This document shows, piece by piece, positions 36,849 to 45,561 of a DNA stretch of 64,000 nt. Every line of letters starts with the position of its first letter. Position 1 is the stretch's first letter. The stretch comes from Symbiodinium natans (Eukaryota > Sar > Dinophyceae > Suessiales > Symbiodiniaceae). The notes below the pieces were generated by a model. The model saw only the letters and a program-made list of their open reading frames with translations, was not told the origin of the DNA and did not search any database. The DNA lies in assembly GCA_905221605.1 (NCBI GenBank), contig CAJNDS010000458.1, positions 176,001 to 240,000 of the forward strand, read 5' to 3'. The position numbers and the translations under genes were made by a program.

Positions 36849-39800
36849 GTCTGTTGCGATTTGATTTTTATATGCATCGAAATCCCGTGGAGAAGCCCTG
36901 GGGGCCCTGACAGAGAATTAAGGAGTTTAGGGGTTTTTGGGTTTGCAGGGCTTGATATTGAAACAAGGTTTATATTACTGTTATGGGTGAGTGTATATAA
37001 GCTTCCTTTTTCATATTGGTGAGTGTATATACCTGGTGTCCTTTTGGCGGTACAAGAAATGGGAACCCTACTTCATATGTTGTACAATAGGAAGCCCCAT
37101 AGACCCCAAGCCCAAAGCGCTGAATCCTACATCCCAAGCCCAACCCCCAAAGCAAAGCACAAACCGCGTTGAGCTCTGAACCTGAAAAGCCCTGTCTCGG
37201 GCTCTAGTCCGCGACCCATATTTTCTGGAAGGTAGTATAGGGTTTGGGGGGATTTTAGCGCGGCTTGGGTTTGGGTTCACTGCTGAAATCCCTCAAAATC
37301 TCTGCGGAAGAAAGTGCACTGCCCAAGGATCTCAGCTGATGGTAGAGCTGGTGTTGAGGGGACTTGGGGGCCCCAGGAGACTTGGGGGGTGTAGGCCCCA
37401 AAGGCGGCTTTGATGCGGGTCCCGGCGACTCGGAAAAATTCCTGCTCACGCAGGGCCCTTCCCTCCGAAGGAGGGAAGGGCCCCGAGAAGTGTGAACTGT
37501 GGACTTAGCTCCCTCCTTCGCAGTCCTACAAACAGCCCTAAACCCGAAGGCCGAAAAGCCGAACAAAAACTGAGCCTTTGGGAGCTACGAGTCCGGCCCT
37601 GCTCGCGTCGGCGCGTCAGGCTGTGTGCCAGGAGAAAATGGGGGATTCCTCAAGGTCCAGCATGCATCGCCTATAGCGGTTAGGGCTTACCAAAACTTAG
37701 GGATTTTCGGGTGTAGGGAGCACCAAGACCCTTAATTGTAATTTGATTCTTTCTGGGGGCTACCTAATACCGAAACCCCAAACCCGAAACCCTAAACTTC
37801 TAAAGCCACTGTTACATCTTCTCTGAGCCCTCCTATTGCAACTCTTGGGAAGCCCGAAACCCCTAGACTGCAGAGTTTAGGCATTTTGGTTCGGGTTGAA
37901 GGACAATGTCTAGGGCCTTTTTATTCCCCTCTAGCAGCCCTGTCGCCCTTTCAGGAATGCTACAAAGTACCCTTATTCTGGAACTCCCTATCTCCTCCCT
38001 TCAGTCCTGAAAAAATCGGGCCCCCACTAGCCTTATAGACCCTGCCTCACTCTCCGCCCAGTATTGCTTGCACGACTCGTACTTTTCAGCATACCCCAAC
38101 CACTTGCAAAGCCTAAACCCTTAATCTACCTACAGGGTGGGTCTTGCTGCTTGCTGTTGTGGGGCGGTGGGGGGTTGGGGGGGGGGGCTTGGGGTGCATA
38201 CTGAGGGCTTGAGGGCTTGAGGGGTTGGGCTTCTGTGGGCTCCGGGACTTTCGGATTGAAGGCTTCCTTGTTGGGATACAGAGGTTTTAGGGGTGTAGCT
38301 GTATTAACCACTGCTGTGCGCGTATAAAACAACCATGGAGGGCATCAGGGCCGCAATGACGACCACTCGGGCTGTAAATTGTAAACTTCTAGACCCAAAT
38401 CCGAGAAATCCCAGCGTTTGAGTACAGCTTACAACAAGAGCCCTGCAGAGCTTTCAGTGGCTTCCCTTGTTTTGGGCGTGAAGGTTTTTGTTCTGGGCTT
38501 CGGAAAGGGTCTTGTCTTGGAGTTGTGGGCTTGCAGGGAAGGGAGATTCCAAGCATTTTAGGGGGCCGCTGCGGTTCCAGGGCGTTGTTCAACAAAGCAG
38601 CCCCGAGGTGGGAGCTTGGGATATGCTGTGTACTTACCCTCATATGGGTTCATGGGGATCTAATTGCAGAATTAATTTTAACGCTACGCGACCCGCCTCG
38701 GCCCGGCCCAGCGCATCCGCGTGAGCATGGTGATTCCGCAGCGCCCAAGTCGCTGGACCCCAAGCAATAAGGGTTGGGTTGAGGGTTGAGGGTTGAGGGT
38801 TCCGGGTTTATGGTTTATGGTTTGGGGTTTGGGGTTGAGGGTTCGTTCAGGGCTCAAGGTTCCGGCTTGGAGGGGGGAGGTGGGGTGGGGGGAGGAGGGG
38901 AGGGGGGGGGGGGGGGGGGGGGGGGGGGAAGGGGGGGAAGGGGGTGGGGGGGGGTGGGGCGGGTCCTGGCGGACCCGGTTTCCCAGAGGGGGTACCCATT
39001 TGAGGCCAAAAAAAGGGGTGGGAAAAAAGGGCTTTGGGGGGGTGCCTGTTCTGACAACCTATACACCTCCGGCCCGAGGCCTCGGCGGATTTTTCGAGGG
39101 TTTGAAGGGGCCAACTCAGACAAGAAAAAAAATCTGAAACGCAGGAAGACTCAAACTCTAAACCCTAAGCCCGATGAACCCTCACTCAAAGCCCTAAAGG
39201 CCTAGAACCCTAAACCCTTCCACGAGGCCTGCAGCCCGCGCCACTTGTGACCTCTAGAGCTGAGAGGGGCTCACAGGTGCGGCGACGCCAAGTCCGAAAC
39301 CCTCATCTGGTCAGTTCTCCAAATTCTGATCCCTTTTTGGGCACCAAAAAGAAGAGGGGCCGCCTTATTTTAAGGACCCCGGAAAGGGACCAGACCCTTA
39401 GGGAAGTGACCATATGGGGGTTTACGAAAATGGGGGTACCTTGTTGGGGTCCCTAGGATAAGAGAATCGTACTATTTTGGGATCTATATTGGGGGTCCCC
39501 TATTTCGTTAACCCCCATATAGGGTTTGAGGGTTTTGGGCTTTTAGGATTTGAGGATTTTAGTCTGAAGGGCTTTTGGCTTCGACCAAGTCAGCAAGGGG
39601 AGATGTTTTTAGGGTTTAGGATGGCTTAGGGCATATAAGGCTCAGGGCTCATAGCGCTTGCTAACGCAAGCTCCAAGTCTCTAAATCGGAAGCCCGGGCG
39701 TAGCTGCGGAAGACAGGTGAACCTGACAGGACGCCCTGGATCCTCCAGATCTGCGAAAACGGGTTTAGGGTTAGGGTTTAGGGTTTAGGGTTTAGGGTTC

Positions 39801-42800
39801 AGGGTTCAGGGTTTAGGGTTTAGGGTTTAGGGTTTAGGTTCAGGGTTTAGGGTTTAGGGTTGGTACTTACGACAGCAACAGTATCAAGTATAGCTGCCGT
39901 TCCCAATTGCGTATGTTTGATCATCGTGCGTGTTTGGGCAAGCGCTCGAGGAGGTTCGAGCAAGACACGGATGCAACGAGCTGACGCTGCATCGCAAAAG
40001 AGTGGACGCTTTGTTGCGCCTGGCCGAAACTTTCTCACTGTAGCAATGCTGTTGCAGGCCGCACAGTCAACACACTTATTGTGCAGACAGATGGTCTGTT
40101 TTTTCGTACAGCAGAGTAGATACGAAAGTAGAGTACAGTGTAGGTATCCTACTTTCGCAACTTTACGGCATTTAGGATACCAAATATGTAGGCCCGTGAT
40201 TGAGATCCTCCCCCCTTCATATCACGAGCGCAGTGCGATCCGATTTGCTTTGCCCCGGCGGCTTCAGCTCGGAGAGTACCCCGGTGCCAGCCATGCCGGA
40301 CCCTCACATGTCCGGCTCGTGCGTCTGGAGAGTATAGCTTCCATGTGCCGCTCGTCTTTGTGGCACGTTGCTCCTCGATTTGGGGTCCCATTTTATGGGA
40401 TGCCCACCCTGAAGCCCTTATAAAATCGCTGTATATGAGCTCTTTTCGCACAGAGAACGCTGTCTTTAACAGAAGCCAAACTTCACCAGCCATAGCTGGA
40501 GCCCCCGATATGAATTTATGATCTATCTATATTGGGATGTTCCCCCTGATAATAGCAGTCCTTATTATGGATTATAAATAGGGGGTACTCTCATCCCTGA
40601 AAAATTAACGGACTGTTCGTATAAGGGGGACACATCCCCCTAAACCCTAGACCCTAAACTCACATTTAACATAGGCTCAATTCCATGGGGCCTAACCCTC
40701 CTAGAGATAATGGGTTTAGGGTTTTAGGGTTTAGGGTTTAGGGAAACCCCTAAAATTCTACACCCCTCAACCCTTAATCTCTCGACCCTAAAATGCGTAA
40801 CAACCCTCGGCCCCTAACCCAAAACCACTTGTCCTCCGTTCTCCAAAAACCGCTTAACCCCCTGAGCTTCCCTAAAACCCCAAAAACGCTGTTAGCCCCA
40901 ACCTGTACACGCTGGAACTTTAGGCAACTTACTATAGGGTCGAACAATTACTCATAATATTCCATCTCATGGTCCCTTTATCTATATATTATGATCACCC
41001 CCAAAACCCTAGTCTAATTATTGAGGCGCCTACATTAGACCCCTAAGACCCTTACACGAAAATACAAAACCCTAAAGCTCCAACCCGGTCCGCACAACAT
41101 TTATATTATAAGCCCTCCCCCCCCCCCCCCTCCCCCCCCCTCCCCCCCGACTCCACAGAGGCGGCCCGCAAGTCGGCCTCCGCGGCTTGCTGCGGATCCT
41201 CGGCCTCGCATTGGCCGCGGGCCACCGGAGCCCGGAGACTTCGGCGCTCTTCGAGCTTCAGCCCGATCCGCCGGAGAGCCTCGGCTTTTTTTTTTTTTTG
41301 CCGGGGGAGGGGGGTGGGGGTGGGGGTGGGCTTGCTCTCTTTTTGAGGAGATGATCTGTGGAGTGTGCTGCCGCTGAGGCCGGCGGCCCCGCCTACAGTG
41401 GACCTGATCAACCTGACGGCCTTGCTGTCGAACCTGAACCTCCAAGCAAACAGCACGCACGTGGTGAAGCTCCCGGCCGGAGCCGCTCGGCTTTCCAAAA
41501 AGGCATCGCAATTGTTTTTTTCAGCCGCCCTTTCTCTTTCGTTGCGATGCCAGCCGGCTCGATGGCCCCCCAGGTTTACGGATCCAGCTACAAAGCTTTC
41601 GATGACAATCTTTTCTCCGGACCTGATTTCATCATTCCTCCGTTCGTGGGCCTGGAGCTGGAGGGCGAGCCGGGATCGATCATCCAGAATTGGATCGCCG
41701 AAATGGAGGACAGTGCGCGGCTGACCTTGAAAGGGCTCCAGCTCCTGAACGTGAGGACCTTTAGAACCCCGGGACTTCTGAGAAGCAACACCTCTCTGAT
41801 TATCGATGAGTCAGATGGGTCTGGCAGCGGGTATTTCATCAGCGAGGTGGTGGCGGTCAGGAACTCCAGGCTGAACTTTGACTTAAGCTCCAGGTGGGGG
41901 CTTGGAGATGATCATTTTGCCAATGCACACGTTGTGGGTGAGGAAGGCCTCAGCGTGTTTAGCACAGTCCTGAATTCAACCAGGCTTTTCGCAAAGGGCA
42001 ACACGAGCCTTGACAATTGCACAGCCACCGGCAACTACAGAGTCCAGATTAGTGGGATGCCCTCGCATGCAGGATTGATCAACCGGGCTGTAACACCCAC
42101 AATGATGGTGCGCAACTCGCACCTTGCGCACTGCAGAGGAACGTGCCTGACGATTCGTGAAGCAGACAACGCATCGGTGCTGTTGCAGGGCTCCACAGTG
42201 CAGACCGCCCTGGATGTGCATAGTGTTGACGGCTTGCGGTTGGACGTTCGCGACGTGACGGTCCTGGAGATGCAGTCTACATTTCTTGAGTTCGCACGCA
42301 AGCCGTCGCAAGAGCCAGGCTAGTTTGGTTTCCGAGTTATAAGCAGCCGTATAGTTTCTATGCATCTAACTGCCGCCTGGGTGGCCAGGAACTGAGGTGA
42401 TCTGAATGCTTCGGCAGCTAGATTTCGATTTGGGCAATGAAGACAAGGCTAGATTTGGTCACGTCTCTGCAGTTTGCAGGTCCGCCGCAGCTCGAGGCCA
42501 GCATGAACAACGTGACACTTTGTGATGTGTGGAGTGCAGCACGAGCCTTACTGCGTCCAGCTTTCTCTTGGGCTCGAGCTTGTGGTTCAGTCACTTGGGT
42601 TTGTCTAGTGCGCTACGCTTCCAGCCGAGGTCAAGATCTCCGCCTCGAGCTGGAAACTGTCCATGGACAAGGTCACCATTAAAAGGGCCACGCTCGGAGG
42701 GGCGGCCTTGCAGTCTGTCGGTGTGGGCGGCGGCACAGCGGTGCTCCGTGACGTTGAGATGGTGGACATGCTGGGCACGGCACTCGTGCTGAACGGCAAC

Positions 42801-44530
42801 ATCGCCACGAACGTCTCGCGCATGAGCTGCAAAAATTGCAACATGGCGATCACTGCTCGAAACACTACCCTCGAGATGACGGAGGTGAGGGAACGAGGGC
42901 AGCATGCGCACGCTTGTTTCCAGTCCACCCACTGCGCCCTGAGGTGGACATTCTCGGCGAGGAGAAGCGGGGTGTGGGTGTGACGCTGATGTCCTCCAGC
43001 CTCCAAGCTCGGGACTTCCGAGCAGTCAACCTTGCTGCGGGGTTGGTGCTCACCAACTCGGAGGTCCAAATGGAGGACGCCTTCCTGACGGACAACGCAT
43101 CTTGCCTGTGCATCGAGCCATGTGGAGAGATGTTGAACCCTAACGCGAGTGGTGCTCACATACTCATACCCGTAACCCGAAATCCTCAAGAAAAGGGGGT
43201 CCCGTCCTTGTTGGATCGCCAGAGGCCGAATCCATGCCAGCTTGCGTTCTGCGGTGCATTCAAAAATGACCGAGGCTTTGGGGATTGTGGCTTCGAACGC
43301 CAAGGGAAGCATCACCGGCCTCACGTACTTCAACGACGCAGAGGACGTGCACTTCAATGGTGGCAGCAGGCTCAAGGTGGAAAACCCGGACTTCGCCATG
43401 CACCTCAACTACCGGGACTTTGCGGCTGTGTGCCTGGCCGGCTGCCTCGTGTCCACGCTCTCCGTGGTCCAGCTCTTGTGGGAACCCCAGAATGCCGCTT
43501 ATAGAGTTAAGCGCGGCGAGAGAGGGTTCACGACGGAAACGGCGCATATGTGGTCGAGATCTGGGCGCACGCATACAGTTCTGCAAGTACTCATCGTTGA
43601 AAAACTCTGAGGAAGTTGCTCTACACCGACCTGGGCCTCTCCCGGTACGTCTTCGTCTGGTTGCTGGGCTGCTGCTGTTGGCCCGTGGCCATCGCCGCCT
43701 CCGTGAAGGTCCGGGGCTTGGCTGGACATTGGGCTTCAGACCCAAATCGGTGCAGGCTGAAGCGGTGCTTTCGGGTGATATTACTTGGGGCCTACGGCGT
43801 TTTCCATCGATTTAGGAGCCGGTTCAAGCCCAAAGGATCCATGTACCTGTATGGTATATACTTGGGCCCTAAAGCTACTGTATAGGAACCCCTTTAAGGC
43901 CCAAGTATATACTATATAGGTACATGGATCCTTTGGGAAGGTGCTGTTCACCATCCAGGCGGCAGTGCGGGAGCAGGAAGCAAAGCCGGGCAGGGCGCTC
44001 CAAGAGGAGTACCTGAGCCCTGAGGAGAAGATGAGGCTCGGCCGCGCTTTAGGTGGTCGGATGCGACGATCTTCAGGAAGCTCTTTTCACAGGAGGCTCA
44101 AGTTTGAGATTGCTGATTTGAGCCAACAGTTGGTGTTGTGAGAAAACCTTCCACGCATACGAGTAGCAAGCCGATGCAAGTTCCGAGGAAGTTCTTCTTT
44201 GTTTTCGTCCTCGTTTGGTCCGGCTGCGGTGCAGCATACGTGTGCTTCGACGTGCTCCGCAACCGACGCTCGCCTGCATGCGCGAAGCCGGCAGCTCTGG
44301 ACTGCTTTTGTCGGTGTTGCACCAGGTCCACTACGGTCTCTCTATAGACACGATGGCTTGTTGATCTGGACCCAGGATCCGTGTTTCAGGAGGCTTACCC
44401 CAGGGTTGCCCGCTATTCGCAGTGCCCGGTGAATCCTCTCGATTGGTTGTGTATCGACATTGTTGGAGCACGTTTGTCAGTGGCGGAGGCAAGCCGTCAC
44501 CTTCGCAGTCTCAAGAGCGAATCTGCTTGA
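36790..44530 (+). CDS. Beta-helix-like membrane glycoprotein (whole gene, 13 exons found)
   Basis: Exons at 36790, 38712, 39730, 41159, 41351, 41574, 42480, 42630, about 42965, 43275, 43612, 43941 and 44376 join with consistent phase at all but one junction (end of the ninth exon not fixed). The product has a hydrophobic segment near LLRILGLALAAG and then some 500 residues of short strand-turn repeats rich in N-x-S/T sequons, as in right-handed parallel beta-helix (pectate-lyase-like) folds. Two hydrophobic segments follow (AAVCLAGCLVSTLSVV and YVFVWLLGCCCWPVAIAA), then a charged cytosolic tail. A surface or endomembrane protein with a large lumenal domain is inferred. No catalytic motif was recognised. 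The first coding exon may lie further upstream, because no initiator was identified. Confidence 0.84.
36849..38711. other. Beta-helix gene intron
   Basis: Contains a perfect 14-bp stem hairpin (37453-37483) and a minus-strand open frame at 37255-37566 that is proline-rich and unrecognised. Few telomere-like repeats compared with other introns. Confidence 0.4.
37453..37483. repeat. Perfect 14-bp-stem hairpin
   Basis: GGGCCCTTCCCTCC, GAA loop, perfect complement. No U-tract follows, so no terminator role is implied. Confidence 0.9.
38712..38740 (+). CDS. Beta-helix gene, short exon
   Basis: Acceptor CGGCCCAG, frame RIRVSMVIP plus CA, GC donor at 38741. Q is completed by G at 39730. Confidence 0.6.
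38872..38956. repeat. G-rich tract
   Basis: About 85 nt with runs up to about 30 G, inside a beta-helix gene intron. Confidence 0.93.
39411..39522. mobile_element. Hairpin element, family B
   Basis: Termini ATATGGGGGTTTACGAAAAT and ATTTCGTTAACCCCCATAT. Confidence 0.85.
39730..39762 (+). CDS. Beta-helix gene, short exon
   Basis: Acceptor ACCTGACAG. In phase 2 it reads TPWILQICEN plus GG, and the donor GTTTAG is the first unit of a TTTAGGG array. The phase-0 frame DALDPPDLRKR is also open; phase 2 is preferred because it fits both neighbours. Confidence 0.6.
39763..39861. repeat. TTTAGGG array
   Basis: Begins at the donor of the exon ending at 39762. Confidence 0.95.
39862..40493. other. Repeat-free island with long frames on both strands
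   Basis: The + strand is open for 187 codons (39860-40423), and on the minus strand blocks at 40493-40149 and 40038-39847 are open, the upstream part containing a Cys-rich HNKCVDCAACNSI. A perfect 7-bp stem GCCGGAC/GTCCGGC lies at 40292-40314. Codon evidence does not decide the strand. Probably an insertion in an intron of the beta-helix gene. Confidence 0.35.
40534..40639. mobile_element. Hairpin element, family A
   Basis: GGGATGTTCCCCCTGATAA ... CGTATAAGGGGGACACATCC. This copy is in the beta-helix gene rather than the channel gene. Confidence 0.8.
40935..41045. repeat. Dispersed repeat, copy 2
   Basis: Diverged copy of 20735-20840 (ATTACTCATAATATTCC...CATGGTCCCTTT, CTAATTATTGAGG), here in an intron of the beta-helix gene. 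Confidence 0.7.
41159..41283 (+). CDS. Beta-helix gene, exon with hydrophobic segment
   Basis: Preceded by a C-rich tract (41114-41148) and CTCCACAG. Reads GGPQVGLRGLLRILGLALAA and onward to FELQPDPPESL. GC donor at 41284 opens a 67-nt intron made mostly of T and G runs. The reverse strand is also open (EALRRIGLKLEERR), but phase and context favour +. Confidence 0.75.
41351..41502 (+). CDS. Beta-helix gene, exon
   Basis: Starts after GAGGAG, with DLWSVLPLRPAAPPTVDLIN followed by N-glycosylation sequons and HVVKLPAGAARL, typical of the first coil of a beta-helix. GC donor at 41503; the next intron is only 71 nt. Confidence 0.85.
41574..42297 (+). CDS. Beta-helix gene, largest exon
   Basis: 724 nt, beginning VYGSSYKAFDDNLFSGPDF. 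Contains FVGLELEGEPGSIIQNW, then repeated short hydrophobic strands (LTLKGLQLLNV, LIIDESDGSGSGYF, LNFDLSS, CLTIREADNASVLLQGS, LRLDVRDVTVLEM). At least five N-x-S/T sites. GC donor at 42298. This is the longest uninterrupted coding block of the window. Confidence 0.92.
42480..42523 (+). CDS. Beta-helix gene, exon
   Basis: Acceptor AGTTTGCAG, frame PPQLEASMNNVTLC with an N-V-T sequon, GA donor at 42524. Confidence 0.8.
42630..42884 (+). CDS. Beta-helix gene, exon
   Basis: Starts VKISASSWKLSMDKVTIK and ends NTTLEMTE before a consensus GTGAGG donor. Alternating strand-turn pattern (TIKRATLGGAAL, AVLRDVEMVD, NVSRMSCKNC) continues the beta-helix. Confidence 0.9.
42965..43125 (+). CDS. Beta-helix gene, exon (ends approximate)
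   Basis: Contains VTLMSSSLQARDFRAVNL and VQMEDAFLTDNASCLCIE. Acceptor could be at 42962, 42965 or 42968. The donor is unclear: GC or GA candidates lie between 43099 and 43150, and repeat-like AACCCTAAC at 43136 is already intronic in style. Confidence 0.75.
43275..43471 (+). CDS. Beta-helix gene, exon with hydrophobic segment
   Basis: Reads ALGIVASNAKGSITGLTYF, more strand-turn units, then DFAAVCLAGCLVSTLSVV, a probable membrane segment. GC donor at 43472 joins to KLLYTDLGL. Confidence 0.88.
43612..43708 (+). CDS. Beta-helix gene, transmembrane exon
   Basis: KLLYTDLGLSRYVFVWLLGC then CCWPVAIAASVK: a clear hydrophobic helix flanked by charges. Donor GTCCGG. AAGGT occurs at both edges of the following 232-nt intron. 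Confidence 0.9.
43832..43934. mobile_element. Hairpin element filling a small intron
   Basis: Near-perfect inverted repeat, AAAGGATCCATGTACCTGTA to its complement, with arms of about 40 nt, inside the 232-nt intron 43709-43940. That intron has AAGGT at both edges. Confidence 0.85.
43941..44052 (+). CDS. Beta-helix gene, cytosolic tail exon
   Basis: VLFTIQAAVREQEAKPGRAL then EEYLSPEEKMRLGRAL. Charged and helical. Donor GTGGTC; the open frame continues to 44141, but the phase joins well to 44376. Confidence 0.82.
44376..44530 (+). CDS. Beta-helix gene, terminal exon
   Basis: Acceptor GGACCCAG, 50 codons from SVFQEAYPRVARYSQCPVNP through LDWLCIDIVGARLSVAEASR to TGA (44528-44530). Confidence 0.85.
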
Positions 44531-45555
44531 CCAATGCTGCCGAGGGCACAGCCTCATGGCCTTTGGAGACTTGCGCCGCAAGCACAAGCTGATGGAGAAG
44601 CAGGAGCAGCGTGAGCTCGTGGGAGGGTTGGCCTCGCAGTAGACCAGAGTGCGCAGCAGGTTCGCACAGGTTCCGAGTACTTGTCGTAGCAGTAGTTTGG
44701 TAGTTTGAAGTTTGCGTCTTAGTCCTTGATAGCCCAGTGTAGCGCAGTATGGTTCAAGAAGACGAGCAAAACAGATTATGGCATCGTGAAGTGTCCCTGT
44801 GGGAGCATGTAAGGCTTGCCAAAAATGGGCAAGCCATGGGAACATTTGGACCAGTACGCTGCCTAAACACCTGCTGAAGCTTGTTTCGTAATCAACCATC
44901 ATAGCATTTTTTGGAGGACATTGTTCAGTAGTTTACCATGCAATCTAGTATGGCACAGCCTAGTATGGCAGAAGCAAATTGAAACCAAGTAGATGACAGC
45001 ATCACGCAGTATCCTCTAGCCAACATGTAAGTTATGTCGTGGCATAGTGGACTCCAAGTCCTCCCAACATTCGGACCTGCAAGCCGAAGCCTGGCAACAA
45101 TGCCAGATCTATGTTTAGGGTTTAGGGTTTGGGGTTTAGGGTTTAGGGTTTAGGGTTTAGGGTTTAGGGTTTAGGGGTGATAAGCCCTACACACCGGACC
45201 ATTTCTTCCCCAATTCCAAAAGCTGAAAGCCTTGGAAAGGCGGAAGGGCTTCTGAGAACCCAAAAACACAGAGCGCGCCAGCGTTGTGCACCCCACGTCG
45301 TCCTGCATGTTTACGGCTTTAGACGTCAGGCCTTTCAACAGTTATAGGCGTTTCTGTTGAACGTGAATGGCCCCATTTATAGGCAAAGCTGACCTTCGAC
45401 CGTCAAACGTGTGTTTGATTCTGGTTTCAGCAATTTGATAGTGTAGAGGCTCTGGAGCTGTTGCTTGAAGGTGGGTGCATTTGGCTTGAGCCTGAACTTT
45501 GACGATCACCACACGCCTGCGTCTTTCCCCTTGTAGACATAGCACGGGCTGGGAC
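44531..45555. other. Intergenic interval, beta-helix to coiled-coil gene
   Basis: Includes short repeats of GCGCAGTATGG/TCTAGTATGGCACAG type (44740-45010) and one TTTAGGG array (45113-45174). A minus-strand frame 44477-44902 is open but unsupported. Confidence 0.4.
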
Positions 45556-45561
45556 ATGGCG
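45556..45561 (+). CDS. Possible 6-nt start exon (ATG GCG)
   Basis: ATGGCG followed by GATGC, which recurs at the exon start 45628. Removing 45562-45627 (GA...AG, 66 nt) fuses M-A to DALKKRL in phase. Attractive but unproven; the true start could be further upstream. Confidence 0.35.

Noticed and set aside
40292-40314. Group II intron domain V
   Set aside because: Stem GCCGGAC/GTCCGGC superficially resembles it but lacks the AGC triad and the bulge and tetraloop layout.
41101-41511. Minus-strand frames of 130 codons opposite the beta-helix gene
   Set aside because: Opposite to phase-consistent + exons with stronger splice signals; treated as shadows.
42605-43408. 267-codon minus-strand frame
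   Set aside because: Antisense shadow of GC-rich beta-helix exons and introns; it crosses + splice junctions.
44477-44902. 141-codon minus-strand frame
   Set aside because: No conserved motif, overlaps the terminal + exon, and lacks flanking array polarity.
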